Positions 26,014 to 34,402 of a DNA stretch of 64,000 nt are shown here, one piece after another. Position numbers and translations under genes: made by a program. This DNA is from Aquisalinus luteolus (GTDB taxonomy: Bacteria; Pseudomonadota; Alphaproteobacteria; Caulobacterales; Parvularculaceae). Within the stretch, counting starts at the first letter, position 1. Each line of letters starts with the position of its first letter. The notes beneath the pieces were generated by a model. The model did not search any database, was not told the DNA's origin, and worked only from the letters and a program-made list of their open reading frames with translations. The stretch covers positions 1,182,001 through 1,246,000 of the forward strand of contig NZ_VCJR02000001.1 of NCBI RefSeq assembly GCF_009712425.2. The letters are read 5' to 3'.

Positions 26014-26997
26014 TTATTTCGCGAACAGGCCTTCGACGGCGGCGCGTTCTTCGCGAAGCTCTTTCTCTGTCGCGTCCATGCGGGCGCGGGAGAAGTCGTT
26101 GATCTTGAGGCCCTGGACGATCTCGTATTTGCCACCCTTGCAGGTCACCGGATAGCCATAGATGACGCCCGGCTCAATGCCGTAGGAGCCGTCTGACGGG
26201 ATGCCCATGGAGATCCATTCGCCATCCGTCGTGCCCAGCGCCCAGGAGCGCATGTGGTCGATTGCGGCGGAGGCAGCGGAGGCCGCAGACGACGCGCCGC
26301 GGGCCTTGATGATCGCGGCGCCGCGCTGCTGGACTTCCGGAATGTACGTGTTTTCGTACCAGTCCTGATCGACCTGATCGAGGGCCGGCTTGCCGTTGAC
26401 CGTCGCCTGGTGCAGGTCCGGATACTGGGTCGAGGAGTGGTTGCCCCAGATGGTGATACCCTTCACGTCGGTCGAATGGGCGCCGGTCTTCTCGGCCAGC
26501 TGGCTCATCGCGCGGTTGTGGTCGAGGCGGACCATGGCGGTGAAGCATTTCGGGTCCAGATCAGGCGCGTTCTGCTGGGCGATCAGCGCGTTGGTGTTGG
26601 CCGGGTTGCCGACGACCAGAACCTTGACGTCGCGGGAGGCATGATCGTTGATCGCCTTGCCCTGCGGGCCGAAAATGCCGCCATTGGCTTCCAGCAGGTC
26701 CTTGCGCTCCATGCCCTGCTTGCGAGGCATCGCGCCGACGAGCAGGGCGAAGTCAGCGTCCTTGAACGCGACATTCGGGTCGTCGGTAGCGACCGTGCCG
26801 GCGAGCAGCGGGAACGCGCAGTCGTTCAGCTCCATGATAACGCCTTCCAGCGCCGGTAAGGCCGGGGTGATTTCGAGCATCTGCAGGATGACCGGCTGGT
26901 CCTTGCCGAGCATGTCGCCCGAAGCGATGCGGAAAAGGAGCGCATAACCGATCTGGCCGGCTGCGCCGGTAACGGCGACGCGGACTGGTGCTTTCAT
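26014..26997 (-). CDS. mdh: Malate dehydrogenase (cytosolic-type)
   Basis: A 327-residue NAD-dependent enzyme of the citric acid cycle, oxidising malate to oxaloacetate. [25 protein letters not shown] is the Rossmann start; [17 protein letters not shown] carries the substrate arginines, [12 protein letters not shown] and [14 protein letters not shown] follow, and the catalytic histidine is in [13 protein letters not shown]. This is the MDH type 2 group (Thermus, Burkholderia, animal cytosol) and not the lactate-dehydrogenase-like MDH (MARxKIALIGAG) that most alphaproteobacteria place beside sucCD. AGAGGAAA lies upstream of the ATG. It stands alone, divergent from the fusion oxidoreductase gene. 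Confidence 0.96.
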   Translation of the reverse strand: MKAPVRVAVTGAAGQIGYALLFRIASGDMLGKDQPVILQMLEITPALPALEGVIMELNDCAFPLLAGTVATDDPNVAFKDADFALLVGAMPRKQGMERKDLLEANGGIFGPQGKAINDHASRDVKVLVVGNPANTNALIAQQNAPDLDPKCFTAMVRLDHNRAMSQLAEKTGAHSTDVKGITIWGNHSSTQYPDLHQATVNGKPALDQVDQDWYENTYIPEVQQRGAAIIKARGASSAASAASAAIDHMRSWALGTTDGEWISMGIPSDGSYGIEPGVIYGYPVTCKGGKYEIVQGLKINDFSRARMDATEKELREERAAVEGLFAK

Positions 26998-27140
26998 GAT
27001 GATTTCCTCTTATTGCGTTGCGGTAGAATTCCGTGCGCATGGCATAGGCCCAATGGGGCTGGTGATCAAGAAGGCCAATGTAGTGTGATTGCCGTGCCCT
27101 CCCGTCAAGGCTATCTAGAAAGACAAGCAGGAGAGATGAC

Positions 27141-28901
27141 ATGGCAGACACTGAAGGGTCCCCGGGCCAGCAGGACCCCACCGGCCAGAGCCCGACCGAC
27201 CCATACGCGCGACGGGAGCAGACATTTCCTGTCCTGACGTACGAGCAGATCGACCGCATCCGCCCCTATGGTTCTGTCGAGAAGGTGGAGAAGGGCGCTG
27301 CCTTGTTTACCCGCGGCGACCGCACGGTCGATTTCTTCGTCATGCTGTCAGGCGAGGTCGAGATTTTCGATGATCAGGGGCGGGGCGATGACCATGTCTT
27401 CACCCGCCATGGCCGCCATCAATTTACTGGCGAGCTTGACCTGTTCAATGACCGGAAGGTCCTGGTTTCCGGCCGCATGGGCGAGGATGGCGAGGTTCTG
27501 CGCCTGAACCGCGAGAAATTCCGCGAGATGATGACGGCGCTGCCGGACCTCGCCGAGATCATCATGCGGGCTTTCATCCTGCGCCATGTCGCGCTGATGG
27601 AGCATGAGCAGGGCGCGGTCATTGTCATCGGCAACAAGGGCGCGAGCCAGATGCTGCAGATCGAGCGTTTCCTGCGCCGCAATGGCTATCCGGTGAAGGT
27701 GCTGACGCTGGAGGAGAACGACGCCGAGACCGAACCGGTAATGCGGGGCCTGAACCTGTCGCCGCAATGCCTGCCGGTCGTCATCGGCAAGGGCGACTCC
27801 ATGATCCGTCACCCAAGCCTGCTGGAGCTTGGCCATTTCCTCGGCATCAGCCATGAGTTCAAGGACGACGAGATCTACGACACGGCGGTGATCGGCGGCG
27901 GGCCGTCCGGGCTGGCGGCGGCGGTCTATGCCGCCTCCGAGGGGCTGTCGACGCTGATCGTGGAGGATATGGCGCCGGGCGGGCAGGCGGGGACATCCTC
28001 CAAGATCGAGAACTATCTCGGCTTCCCCACCGGCATATCCGGTCAGGCGCTGGCGGGGCGGGCCTTCGTGCAGGCGCAGAAATTCGGCGCGGTCATGGCC
28101 GTGCCATACTGTGTGAAGGCGCTGCATTGCGACGATCATCCCTATACGATCGAAATGGAAAGCGGCGAAAGGGTGCAGGCCCGTACGGTAGTGATCGCGT
28201 CCGGCGCCAGCTATCGCTCCATGGATGTCGACAATCTGTCGGACTATGACGGCCAGAACGTGCATTACGCGGCAACGGCGCTGGAGGCGCGTCTGTGTAC
28301 GGACACCGAGGTCGTCGTCATCGGCGGCGGCAATTCCGCCGGGCAGGCGGCGGTCTATCTCGCCCAGCATTCGAAACATGTGCACATGCTGGTGCGCCGG
28401 GCAGACGTCGCCGACACGATGTCGGACTATCTCGTCGGGCGGATCAAGGCCTCTTCCGGCATCACGCTCTATGAGAATACGGAGCTTTGCCATATCGAGG
28501 GCGACGAGGCGTTACGACAAGCTGAGTGGAAGCATCGTAAAACGGGCGAGGTCACGACCCGGGATATCGGCCACATCTTCCTGATGATCGGCGCCGTGCC
28601 GAACACGGCGTGGGTGGAAGGCTGCCTCGCCCTCGACGAAAAAGGCTTCATCATCACCGGGCGCGATGCGGGCATTGCATGGGAGAAGATCAAGGGGGGC
28701 GAGGCGTGCGAACGCCAGCCCTTTACGTTCGAATCCTCACGGCCCGGCATCTTCGCCGTCGGCGATGTGCGCTCGCAATCGGTCAAGCGGGTCGCTTCGG
28801 CGGTGGGCGAGGGCTCTGTCTGCGTCTCCGATATTCACAAGGTGCTGGCGGAGCTGCGCACGAAGCGGGCTGAAGCCGAGCCGGAAAAAGAGACTGCATG
28901 A
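27141..28901 (+). CDS. Cyclic-nucleotide-binding / thioredoxin-reductase-like FAD oxidoreductase fusion
   Basis: A 586-residue, three-part protein. Residues about 30-140 are a cyclic-nucleotide-binding (CAP_ED) domain (GAALFTRGDRTVDFFVMLSGEVEIF, FTGELDLFN). Residues about 155-230 look like a thioredoxin-fold segment (VIVIGNKGASQMLQIERFLRRNGY) without a CxxC. Residues about 245-570 are a thioredoxin-reductase-type flavoprotein: FAD motif GGGPSG (252-257), GGQAGTSSKIENYLGFP, NAD(P) motif GGGNSAG (395-401), FAVGDVR. The redox CATC of true thioredoxin reductase is replaced by AATA at 377-380, so disulphide reduction by the usual route is not possible. Such fusions are known in actinobacteria and proteobacteria but their role is unclear. 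AGGAGAG precedes the ATG; the stop overlaps the methyltransferase start. Confidence 0.9.
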   Translation: MADTEGSPGQQDPTGQSPTDPYARREQTFPVLTYEQIDRIRPYGSVEKVEKGAALFTRGDRTVDFFVMLSGEVEIFDDQGRGDDHVFTRHGRHQFTGELDLFNDRKVLVSGRMGEDGEVLRLNREKFREMMTALPDLAEIIMRAFILRHVALMEHEQGAVIVIGNKGASQMLQIERFLRRNGYPVKVLTLEENDAETEPVMRGLNLSPQCLPVVIGKGDSMIRHPSLLELGHFLGISHEFKDDEIYDTAVIGGGPSGLAAAVYAASEGLSTLIVEDMAPGGQAGTSSKIENYLGFPTGISGQALAGRAFVQAQKFGAVMAVPYCVKALHCDDHPYTIEMESGERVQARTVVIASGASYRSMDVDNLSDYDGQNVHYAATALEARLCTDTEVVVIGGGNSAGQAAVYLAQHSKHVHMLVRRADVADTMSDYLVGRIKASSGITLYENTELCHIEGDEALRQAEWKHRKTGEVTTRDIGHIFLMIGAVPNTAWVEGCLALDEKGFIITGRDAGIAWEKIKGGEACERQPFTFESSRPGIFAVGDVRSQSVKRVASAVGEGSVCVSDIHKVLAELRTKRAEAEPEKETA

Positions 28902-29509
28902 GCGAAGCTGAATCGGAAGACCGCAAGCCCGTCGACTGGGAGGAGCGCTTCAAGGCAGACGATGCGCCATGGGAGCGGGGCGAGCTGCACCCGGCCTTCA
29001 CGATGTGGCTCGACGCCGGTCTGATTGCTTCTGGAAAATCCGTCTATGTGCCCGGCTGCGGGCGCTCGCTCGAGCCGCTGGCCTTTGCCAGTCTCGGGCT
29101 GGAGGTGAGCGCGGTTGATTATGCGTCGAGCGCCATCGTCTGGCAGTGGACGCAGTTCAAGGCGGCCGGGCTGACCGGCACCCTCGTCACCGGCGATGCA
29201 CTGGCCTTCCGCCCTGACAGCCCCGTTGATCTCTATTACGAGCAGACGTTTCTCTGCGCGATCCACCCGAGCAAGCGTGAAGAGTATGAGAAAGCTGCGT
29301 TCGAGCAGATCGCCCCCGGCGGCCATCTGCTCGCCCTGTTCATGCAGAAGGAAGAGCGCGGCGGCCCGCCCTATGGCTGCGACATGGATGAAATGAGGGC
29401 GCTGTTCGGGGAGGAGAGCTGGGCGTGGCCTGATGCAGAGCCGCAGGCTTTCCCGCACCCCAGCCTAGGCGGCAAGGCGGAACTGGCCGTGGCGCTGAAA
29501 AGGAAATAG
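28898..29509 (+). CDS. TPMT-family SAM-dependent methyltransferase
   Basis: A 203-residue methyltransferase of the thiopurine S-methyltransferase family (PF05724). DWEERFKADDAPWERGELHPAF at the start, the SAM-binding VYVPGCGRSLEPLAFASLGLEVSAVDYA, YYEQTFLCAIHPSKREEY and GGPPYGCDMDEM are family features; bacterial members also include halide, selenium or tellurium methylases, so the substrate is open. It overlaps the oxidoreductase fusion by 4 bases (ATGA), so the two are co-translated and may act on the same stress. Confidence 0.9.
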   Translation: MSEAESEDRKPVDWEERFKADDAPWERGELHPAFTMWLDAGLIASGKSVYVPGCGRSLEPLAFASLGLEVSAVDYASSAIVWQWTQFKAAGLTGTLVTGDALAFRPDSPVDLYYEQTFLCAIHPSKREEYEKAAFEQIAPGGHLLALFMQKEERGGPPYGCDMDEMRALFGEESWAWPDAEPQAFPHPSLGGKAELAVALKRK

Positions 29510-29563
29510 TGCCTGCAGATCATTAGAGTTTGAGAGAGGGCTTTTTTACATTAGGCTTGGCGA

Positions 29564-30235
29564 ATGCGTATTCCGGCCTTGATTGCTCTATTTGCTTTTT
29601 TCACCTTTCCGATGGCTCATGCCGGAGATCATCTCGAGCCTGTGGGTTCTATCTATAACCCTAAGTGGCATGACGAGTACGGTAATCTCATCCGGCAGTC
29701 TCTTTCGCCAGCAATTTCTGATAGATATGTTTTTGCTACTGCGCTGGTTATCCCCTCATTCTCCGAGGAATTCGCCGTCAGCATAAAAATGTCCGGAGGC
29801 GACTATTCGATCGTCGGTGCCACACCGGAAAAGCAGATATGGATCGACTATCGTGAGGCGCTGGGGGAAAGAGAAGAATTGAATGAATCGCTGCCTGAGA
29901 TCCCGATCATAAGCTGTGAGGTGCCTCTCTCGCCGGATATGGGATCGCGTTTGCTGGATGTCTGGTTTGAAATGCTTCGCCGGACGAAGTATCCCTATGA
30001 CGACAAGCTTGAACCACCTCATGTAGGGCTTGATGGAACCAATTATCTATTCGCCATGAAAACCGGAAAAGGCATGGTCGGCACGACCCGTTCGCCTGAC
30101 GAGGCTACGAAACCGGGATATCTGGCAGAGATCGCACACAATCTCGCTGATTCCTGTTTTTCGGGCACCCAACCTTCGCTCAATATATTGGACCCGCTCG
30201 AAAAGCTGGAAGCGGCGTTGGCCTCGGACAATTAG
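29564..30235 (+). CDS. Secreted protein of unknown function
   Basis: A 223-residue protein with a clear Sec signal peptide (MRIPALIALFAFFTFPMAHA, cleavage after residue 20). The mature part has two cysteines (ISCEVPL, DSCFSGT) and no motif that I recognise; DVWFEMLRRTKYPYDDK and GTNYLFAMKTGKGMVG suggest a compact domain similar in feel to small periplasmic lipoprotein-like unknowns. It is A+T-richer than its neighbours and has a weak ribosome-binding site, both compatible with recent acquisition. It lies between the TPMT gene and gatB. Confidence 0.65.
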   Translation: MRIPALIALFAFFTFPMAHAGDHLEPVGSIYNPKWHDEYGNLIRQSLSPAISDRYVFATALVIPSFSEEFAVSIKMSGGDYSIVGATPEKQIWIDYREALGEREELNESLPEIPIISCEVPLSPDMGSRLLDVWFEMLRRTKYPYDDKLEPPHVGLDGTNYLFAMKTGKGMVGTTRSPDEATKPGYLAEIAHNLADSCFSGTQPSLNILDPLEKLEAALASDN

Positions 30236-30325
30236 CGCGGCCAATCCCGTTTCATGGCTTGAATCGCGTGCCGGTTCGGCTAGTTTGCGCGGATTGCAAT
30301 TACTCCTTCACCGAAACGAAATCGA

Positions 30326-31825
30326 ATGACTGCTCAACCACGTAAAGTCCTGCAAGGCGCAACCGGCGACTGGGAAGTCGTTGTCGGGCTGGAAGTCCAC
30401 GCCCAGGTGTCTTCCAATGCCAAGCTGTTCTCTGGCGCGTCGGCCGAATATGGCGCCGGGCCGAACGAGAATGTCTCGCTCGTCGATGCGGCGATGCCGG
30501 GCATGCTGCCGGTCATCAACCGCTATTGCGTGGAGCAGGCGATCAAGACCGGTCTGGGCCTGAACGCCAAGATCAACACCTGGTCGCGCTTTGACCGGAA
30601 GAACTATTTCTACCCGGACCTGCCGCAGGGCTATCAGATTTCCCAGTACAAGGACCCGATCGTCGGCGAAGGCGAGATCGAGGTCGAGCTGGACGACGGC
30701 GAAGTGATCAAGGTCGGGATCGAGCGCCTGCACCTGGAGCAGGACGCGGGCAAGTCGATCCACGATCTCGCGCCGAAAGAGTCTTATGTGGACCTGAACC
30801 GTTCCGGCGTCGCGCTGATGGAGATCGTCTCCAAGCCGCATATGCGTTCCGCGGAAGAGGGCTCGGCCTATTTCTCCAAGCTGCGCACCATCGTGCGCTA
30901 TCTCGGCACTTGCGACGGCAACATGGAGCAGGGCTCGATGCGGGCCGACGTGAACGTCTCCGTCTGCCGCGCCGGTGGCTATGAGAAGTTCCTGGAGACC
31001 GGCGATTTCAAGCATCTGGGTACACGGACGGAAACCAAGAACGTCAACTCGATCCGCTATGTGCGCCAGGTCATCGACTATGAAGCGCGTCGCCAGATCG
31101 AGGTGCTGGAGGCTGGTGGCCAGATCGACCAGGAAACGCGCCTGTTCAATGTCGCGACCGGCGAGACGCGGATCATGCGGACCAAGGAAGACGCGCATGA
31201 CTATCGCTATTTCCCGGACCCGGACCTGCTGCCGCTGGAATTTTCCGACGAGTGGGTCGAGGAAATCCGCGCGACGCTGCCTGAACTTCCCGACGAGAAG
31301 AAGCGCCGCTTCGTCGAGGAGTATGGCTTGCCGCTCTATGATGCCACGATCCTCGCCATGGATCGGGAGAAGGCTGATTTCTTCGAGGCGGTCGCCAAGG
31401 GCCGCGATGGCAAGATGGCGGCCAACTGGGTGATGGGCGATTTCTTCGGTGCCCTGAACAAGATGGACCGCGACATATCCGACTCGCCGGTTTCCGCCGA
31501 CCAGCTCGGCGGGCTGATCGACCTGATCGCCGACAAGACCATCTCCGGCAAGATCGCCAAGGATGTCTTCGCCATCATGCTGGAAGAGGGCGGTGACCCG
31601 GCAGAGATCGTCGAGAAGCGCGGCCTGAAACAGGTGACCGACACCGGCGCCATCGAGAAGGTCGTCGACGACATCATCGCCGCCAATCCGGATCAGGTCG
31701 CTCAGGTGAAGGAAAAGCCCAAGACCATGGGCTGGTTCGTTGGCCAGGTGATGAAGGCGACCGGCGGCAAGGCCAACCCGCAGGCGGTCAACGACATCCT
31801 GAAGGCCAAGCTGGGCGTCGAATAG
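30326..31825 (+). CDS. gatB: Asp/Glu-tRNA amidotransferase subunit B
   Basis: A 499-residue tRNA-binding and kinase subunit of Gat[25 protein letters not shown] is the start of the cradle domain; [75 protein letters not shown] and [20 protein letters not shown] are signature stretches; the C-terminal 150 residues are the YqeY-like tail domain. Its presence implies that Gln- and/or Asn-tRNA is made by transamidation. It is on the same strand as gatC/gatA but 6.2 kb away. Confidence 0.97.
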   Translation: MTAQPRKVLQGATGDWEVVVGLEVHAQVSSNAKLFSGASAEYGAGPNENVSLVDAAMPGMLPVINRYCVEQAIKTGLGLNAKINTWSRFDRKNYFYPDLPQGYQISQYKDPIVGEGEIEVELDDGEVIKVGIERLHLEQDAGKSIHDLAPKESYVDLNRSGVALMEIVSKPHMRSAEEGSAYFSKLRTIVRYLGTCDGNMEQGSMRADVNVSVCRAGGYEKFLETGDFKHLGTRTETKNVNSIRYVRQVIDYEARRQIEVLEAGGQIDQETRLFNVATGETRIMRTKEDAHDYRYFPDPDLLPLEFSDEWVEEIRATLPELPDEKKRRFVEEYGLPLYDATILAMDREKADFFEAVAKGRDGKMAANWVMGDFFGALNKMDRDISDSPVSADQLGGLIDLIADKTISGKIAKDVFAIMLEEGGDPAEIVEKRGLKQVTDTGAIEKVVDDIIAANPDQVAQVKEKPKTMGWFVGQVMKATGGKANPQAVNDILKAKLGVE

Positions 31826-31826
31826 G

Positions 31827-33395
31827 ATGCTGGCGCGGGACGAGGGGGCAAAGCCCGCAAAAAGCCCGGAAAAGGGATTCCAGCCGTTTTCCCTGCCCGG
31901 TGTCCTCGTCCTCACCGCGCTTTATGGTCTCGTCCATTCGCTGATCCGTCTCATTGCCGGGTTCCAGTTGGCGATGGACGACCCGAAGGAAAACGTCTTC
32001 ACGCAGGAGCTGCGCTGGGGATACCTGCCGGACAATCCGCCCCTGTTCGAATGGTCGCTGACGCTGGTCCAGCAACTGACGGGGCCGGGGCTCGTCTCCT
32101 TCCTGATCGTCAAATACGGGCTGCTGGTCTTTTCGGCTGGCTTCCTGTTCCTTGCCGGGCGACGGCTGTTCGGCGGTGATGCGGCGGGCCAGCGCTGGGC
32201 GGCGATCACCGTTTTTTCCGCGTTGCTGCTCTACCAGATCGGCTGGAACTATCATCAGGCGTTCACCCATTCGCTGGTGGCCATTGCCGCGACCTGCTTT
32301 TCCTTCTGGGCACTGATCAGGCTGCTGCAGGAAAAGCGGTGGGCGGATTACCTCATCTTCGGGGCGTCGGTCGGGCTGGGCCTGATGGCGAAGTACAATT
32401 TTGCAGGCTTTCTCGTGGCCGTCGGCATCCCGATCCTGCTAGATCGCGACATGCGTAGGATCATGCTGCATTGGCGCATCGGTGCCTCTGTCGTCATTGC
32501 GATCCTTCTTCTGTTGCCCCACCTGATCTGGCTGAACGCTCACCGTGAATTGCTGGAGCTCTATGCCGGCTCGAAGCTGGGCCTCAATGGCAGTCATCTG
32601 GAACGGGTCGGCGAGGGACTGGGGAACGCGATCGGTGCCATCCTGTCCTTCTATGTGCCTTTTCTGCTCATCGTTGCGGTGATCGCCCGCAAGGCGTTCA
32701 CCCGCACAGCGATAGTCAGTGACCCGCTCTTGCAGCTTTGCAGGCGGTCCATTCTCGCCAGCATCGCTGTCATTCTTGCCGGGGTGTTGCTGCTTGGCGT
32801 TTCCAACGTCACCGAGCGCTATGTCGTGCCGTTCTTCCTGCCGGGCTTTTTCTGGATGATGGCGCGGGTCCGCGTTGCTGTTGCGGAAAAAGGCGATGGA
32901 ACATGGGTGAAAATGCTGATCGGGGCGGTCGCGGTGATGGCTGTGCTGCGCGTCGTCAATGTCGGCTGGGCAGGCCCGCCGGTCTGTGACGAGTGCTGGC
33001 GCTGGGTGCCCTATGATGCGCTGGAAAGTGCCATCGAGGAAGAAGGCTTCGAAAAGGACGGCATCTATATCGCCTATGAGGAGAATACGGCGGGCAATCT
33101 GCGCCGCCTGCTGCCGGACGCCCATGTGCGCTCCATCAACCTGCTTTTTTACAATCCGATCGATACACAACAGGGGCGCACCTGTTACTTCGTCTGGTCG
33201 GAGGAACTGCTCGGCCAGCCGGTGCAGGACCGGTTCAGGGCCATTTCCGAGGCGCCCGGCACACGCATCGTCGATGCGCCATGGAAGCATCCGATTCGCT
33301 CAAATGGTTGGCGTAGCACGCAATGGGGCATATCGCCGGTGCCTGAAACAGATCCGTTTTACGGTAATTTCTGTACGGACAAACCATGGCCGTGA
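31827..33395 (+). CDS. GT39-type (ArnT/PMT-like) membrane glycosyltransferase
   Basis: A 522-residue polytopic protein with about ten hydrophobic segments in residues 25-345 and a soluble C-terminal domain of about 150 residues. The first loop carries the acidic pattern MDDPKENVFTQELRWGYLPDNPPLFEW, which matches the catalytic first periplasmic loop of GT-C enzymes (DDxx...NPPLY) that use polyprenyl-phosphate sugars. LMAKYNFAGFLVAVGIP and VTERYVVPFFLPGFF are also family-like. The acceptor (lipid A, O-antigen or protein) is unknown. It begins one base after the gatB stop. Confidence 0.85.
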   Translation: MLARDEGAKPAKSPEKGFQPFSLPGVLVLTALYGLVHSLIRLIAGFQLAMDDPKENVFTQELRWGYLPDNPPLFEWSLTLVQQLTGPGLVSFLIVKYGLLVFSAGFLFLAGRRLFGGDAAGQRWAAITVFSALLLYQIGWNYHQAFTHSLVAIAATCFSFWALIRLLQEKRWADYLIFGASVGLGLMAKYNFAGFLVAVGIPILLDRDMRRIMLHWRIGASVVIAILLLLPHLIWLNAHRELLELYAGSKLGLNGSHLERVGEGLGNAIGAILSFYVPFLLIVAVIARKAFTRTAIVSDPLLQLCRRSILASIAVILAGVLLLGVSNVTERYVVPFFLPGFFWMMARVRVAVAEKGDGTWVKMLIGAVAVMAVLRVVNVGWAGPPVCDECWRWVPYDALESAIEEEGFEKDGIYIAYEENTAGNLRRLLPDAHVRSINLLFYNPIDTQQGRTCYFVWSEELLGQPVQDRFRAISEAPGTRIVDAPWKHPIRSNGWRSTQWGISPVPETDPFYGNFCTDKPWP

Positions 33396-33429
33396 GGGCG
33401 TCTCAATCCTTAACGGCTTCTAAAAACTC

Positions 33430-33459
33430 CGTAAACAAACCATAAATTTGCCGTTTACG
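33430..33459. promoter_or_regulatory. Inverted repeat CGTAAAC-16-GTTTACG upstream of the Sel1-like gene
   Basis: Perfect 7-base arms separated by an A+T-rich 16-base spacer in the 154-base gap between the glycosyltransferase gene and the next gene. There is no U-tract after it, so it looks more like a protein-binding site or RNA hairpin than a terminator. Role inferred only. Confidence 0.3.
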
Positions 33460-33549
33460 TGATCTTCACCCTGATCCTGACATAGTCGGCGTGGTTAACG
33501 GGCATTAGGCCTGTTCGACCACACTGTCTGGAAGAAGGAGAGGGGCAAA

Positions 33550-33831
33550 ATGTCCATCAGCATTACACCGAATACCCTGCAAGGGGCCGAAAAACTGCTC
33601 AGCGCCGACGACATGTATCGTCTGGGCCTGGAGGCATCCACACCGGGCGCCGAGGATTATGATATCGTCAAGGCGCATAAATGGTTCAACCTGTCCGCCA
33701 TGAAGGGCAATCCCGATGCGCGTTTCTATCGCAAGGAATTGCTGCTGGAGATGACCACTGACCAGGTCGCCGAAGCCCAGCGCATGGCGCGCGAATGGCT
33801 GTCCAACCGCCAGGGCGCTATGTCTCTCTAA
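33550..33831 (+). CDS. Small Sel1-repeat-like protein
   Basis: A 93-residue protein with an excellent ribosome-binding site (AAGGAGAGG) before the ATG. ADDMYRLGLEASTP ... DIVKAHKWFNLSAMKGNPDARFYRKEL follows the Sel1/TPR pattern of two short helices (A..LG.....G...D...A..W...AA..G...A), here a single repeat, followed by a charged helix (DQVAEAQRMAREWL). Similar single-repeat proteins are common in this class. It probably mediates protein contacts; no partner is evident. Confidence 0.78.
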   Translation: MSISITPNTLQGAEKLLSADDMYRLGLEASTPGAEDYDIVKAHKWFNLSAMKGNPDARFYRKELLLEMTTDQVAEAQRMAREWLSNRQGAMSL

Positions 33832-34002
33832 GGCCTGTTCTGCCCGAAAGGCAGATTAGGGCAAGCTTGCGGGGCAAAAGGCCGGTTTTGGGGCGGTCGT
33901 GCGCCATTAAATGCTATGAAAATATAAAAGGCTGGCACTTTATCTTCCCGGGCGAACAGGCTATAAGTCTGTTTTTCAAATGCGAACCGGAAGGTGAGGC
34001 CA

Positions 34003-34341
34003 GTGAAACTGATCACAGCAATTATCAAACCGCAAAAACTGGATGAAGTGCGCGACGCGCTTGGCAAGGTCGGCGTTCAGGGCATGACCGTCAGCGACGT
34101 AAAAGGCTATGGCCGCCAGAAGGGCCATGCCGAGGTTTATCGCGGCACGGAATACCAGGTGAATTTCATCCCCAAGCTGAAGCTGGAAATCGCCGTTGCT
34201 GCCGGCATTGCCGACCAGGTGGTCGAGGCGGTGGTCAAGGCGGCCGGGTCCGGCTCCATTGGCGACGGCAAGGTCTTTGTCGTCGATCTTGAAAAAGCTG
34301 TCCGCATCCGGACTGGCGAAGTCGACGAATCCGCTCTGTAA
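34003..34341 (+). CDS. glnB: Nitrogen regulatory protein P-II
   Basis: A 112-residue PII signal protein, the standard length when GTG 34003 is used as start (GGAAGGTGAGG lies upstream). MKLITAIIKPQKLDEVRDAL, the T-loop GRQKGHAEVYRGTEY with the uridylylation Tyr51, KLKLEIAV, and the B-loop GSGSIGDGKVFVVDLEKAVRIRTGE are intact. It senses ATP/ADP and 2-oxoglutarate and controls glutamine synthetase and nitrogen uptake. Neither glnA nor amtB adjoins it, so GlnB versus GlnK cannot be told from context. A terminator follows. Confidence 0.93.
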   Translation: MKLITAIIKPQKLDEVRDALGKVGVQGMTVSDVKGYGRQKGHAEVYRGTEYQVNFIPKLKLEIAVAAGIADQVVEAVVKAAGSGSIGDGKVFVVDLEKAVRIRTGEVDESAL

Positions 34342-34368
34342 AGAGCACCCTTTCAGACAGGGTTTTAC

Positions 34369-34402
34369 CAGCGCCGCCCGGGCAACCGGCGGCGCTGTTC
34401 TT
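34369..34402. terminator. Rho-independent terminator between glnB and an oxidoreductase gene
   Basis: Ten-base perfect stem CAGCGCCGCC / GGCGGCGCTG with a 9-base loop followed by TTCTTTTA. It terminates glnB on the plus strand; on the minus strand it lies just beyond the convergent gene but has a poorer U-tract. Confidence 0.8.

Noticed and set aside
30308-31915. 535-codon open frame on the minus strand
   Set aside because: Fully antisense to gatB, whose protein matches its family from end to end. The shadow has histidine/arginine/leucine-rich low-information sequence and no start signal.
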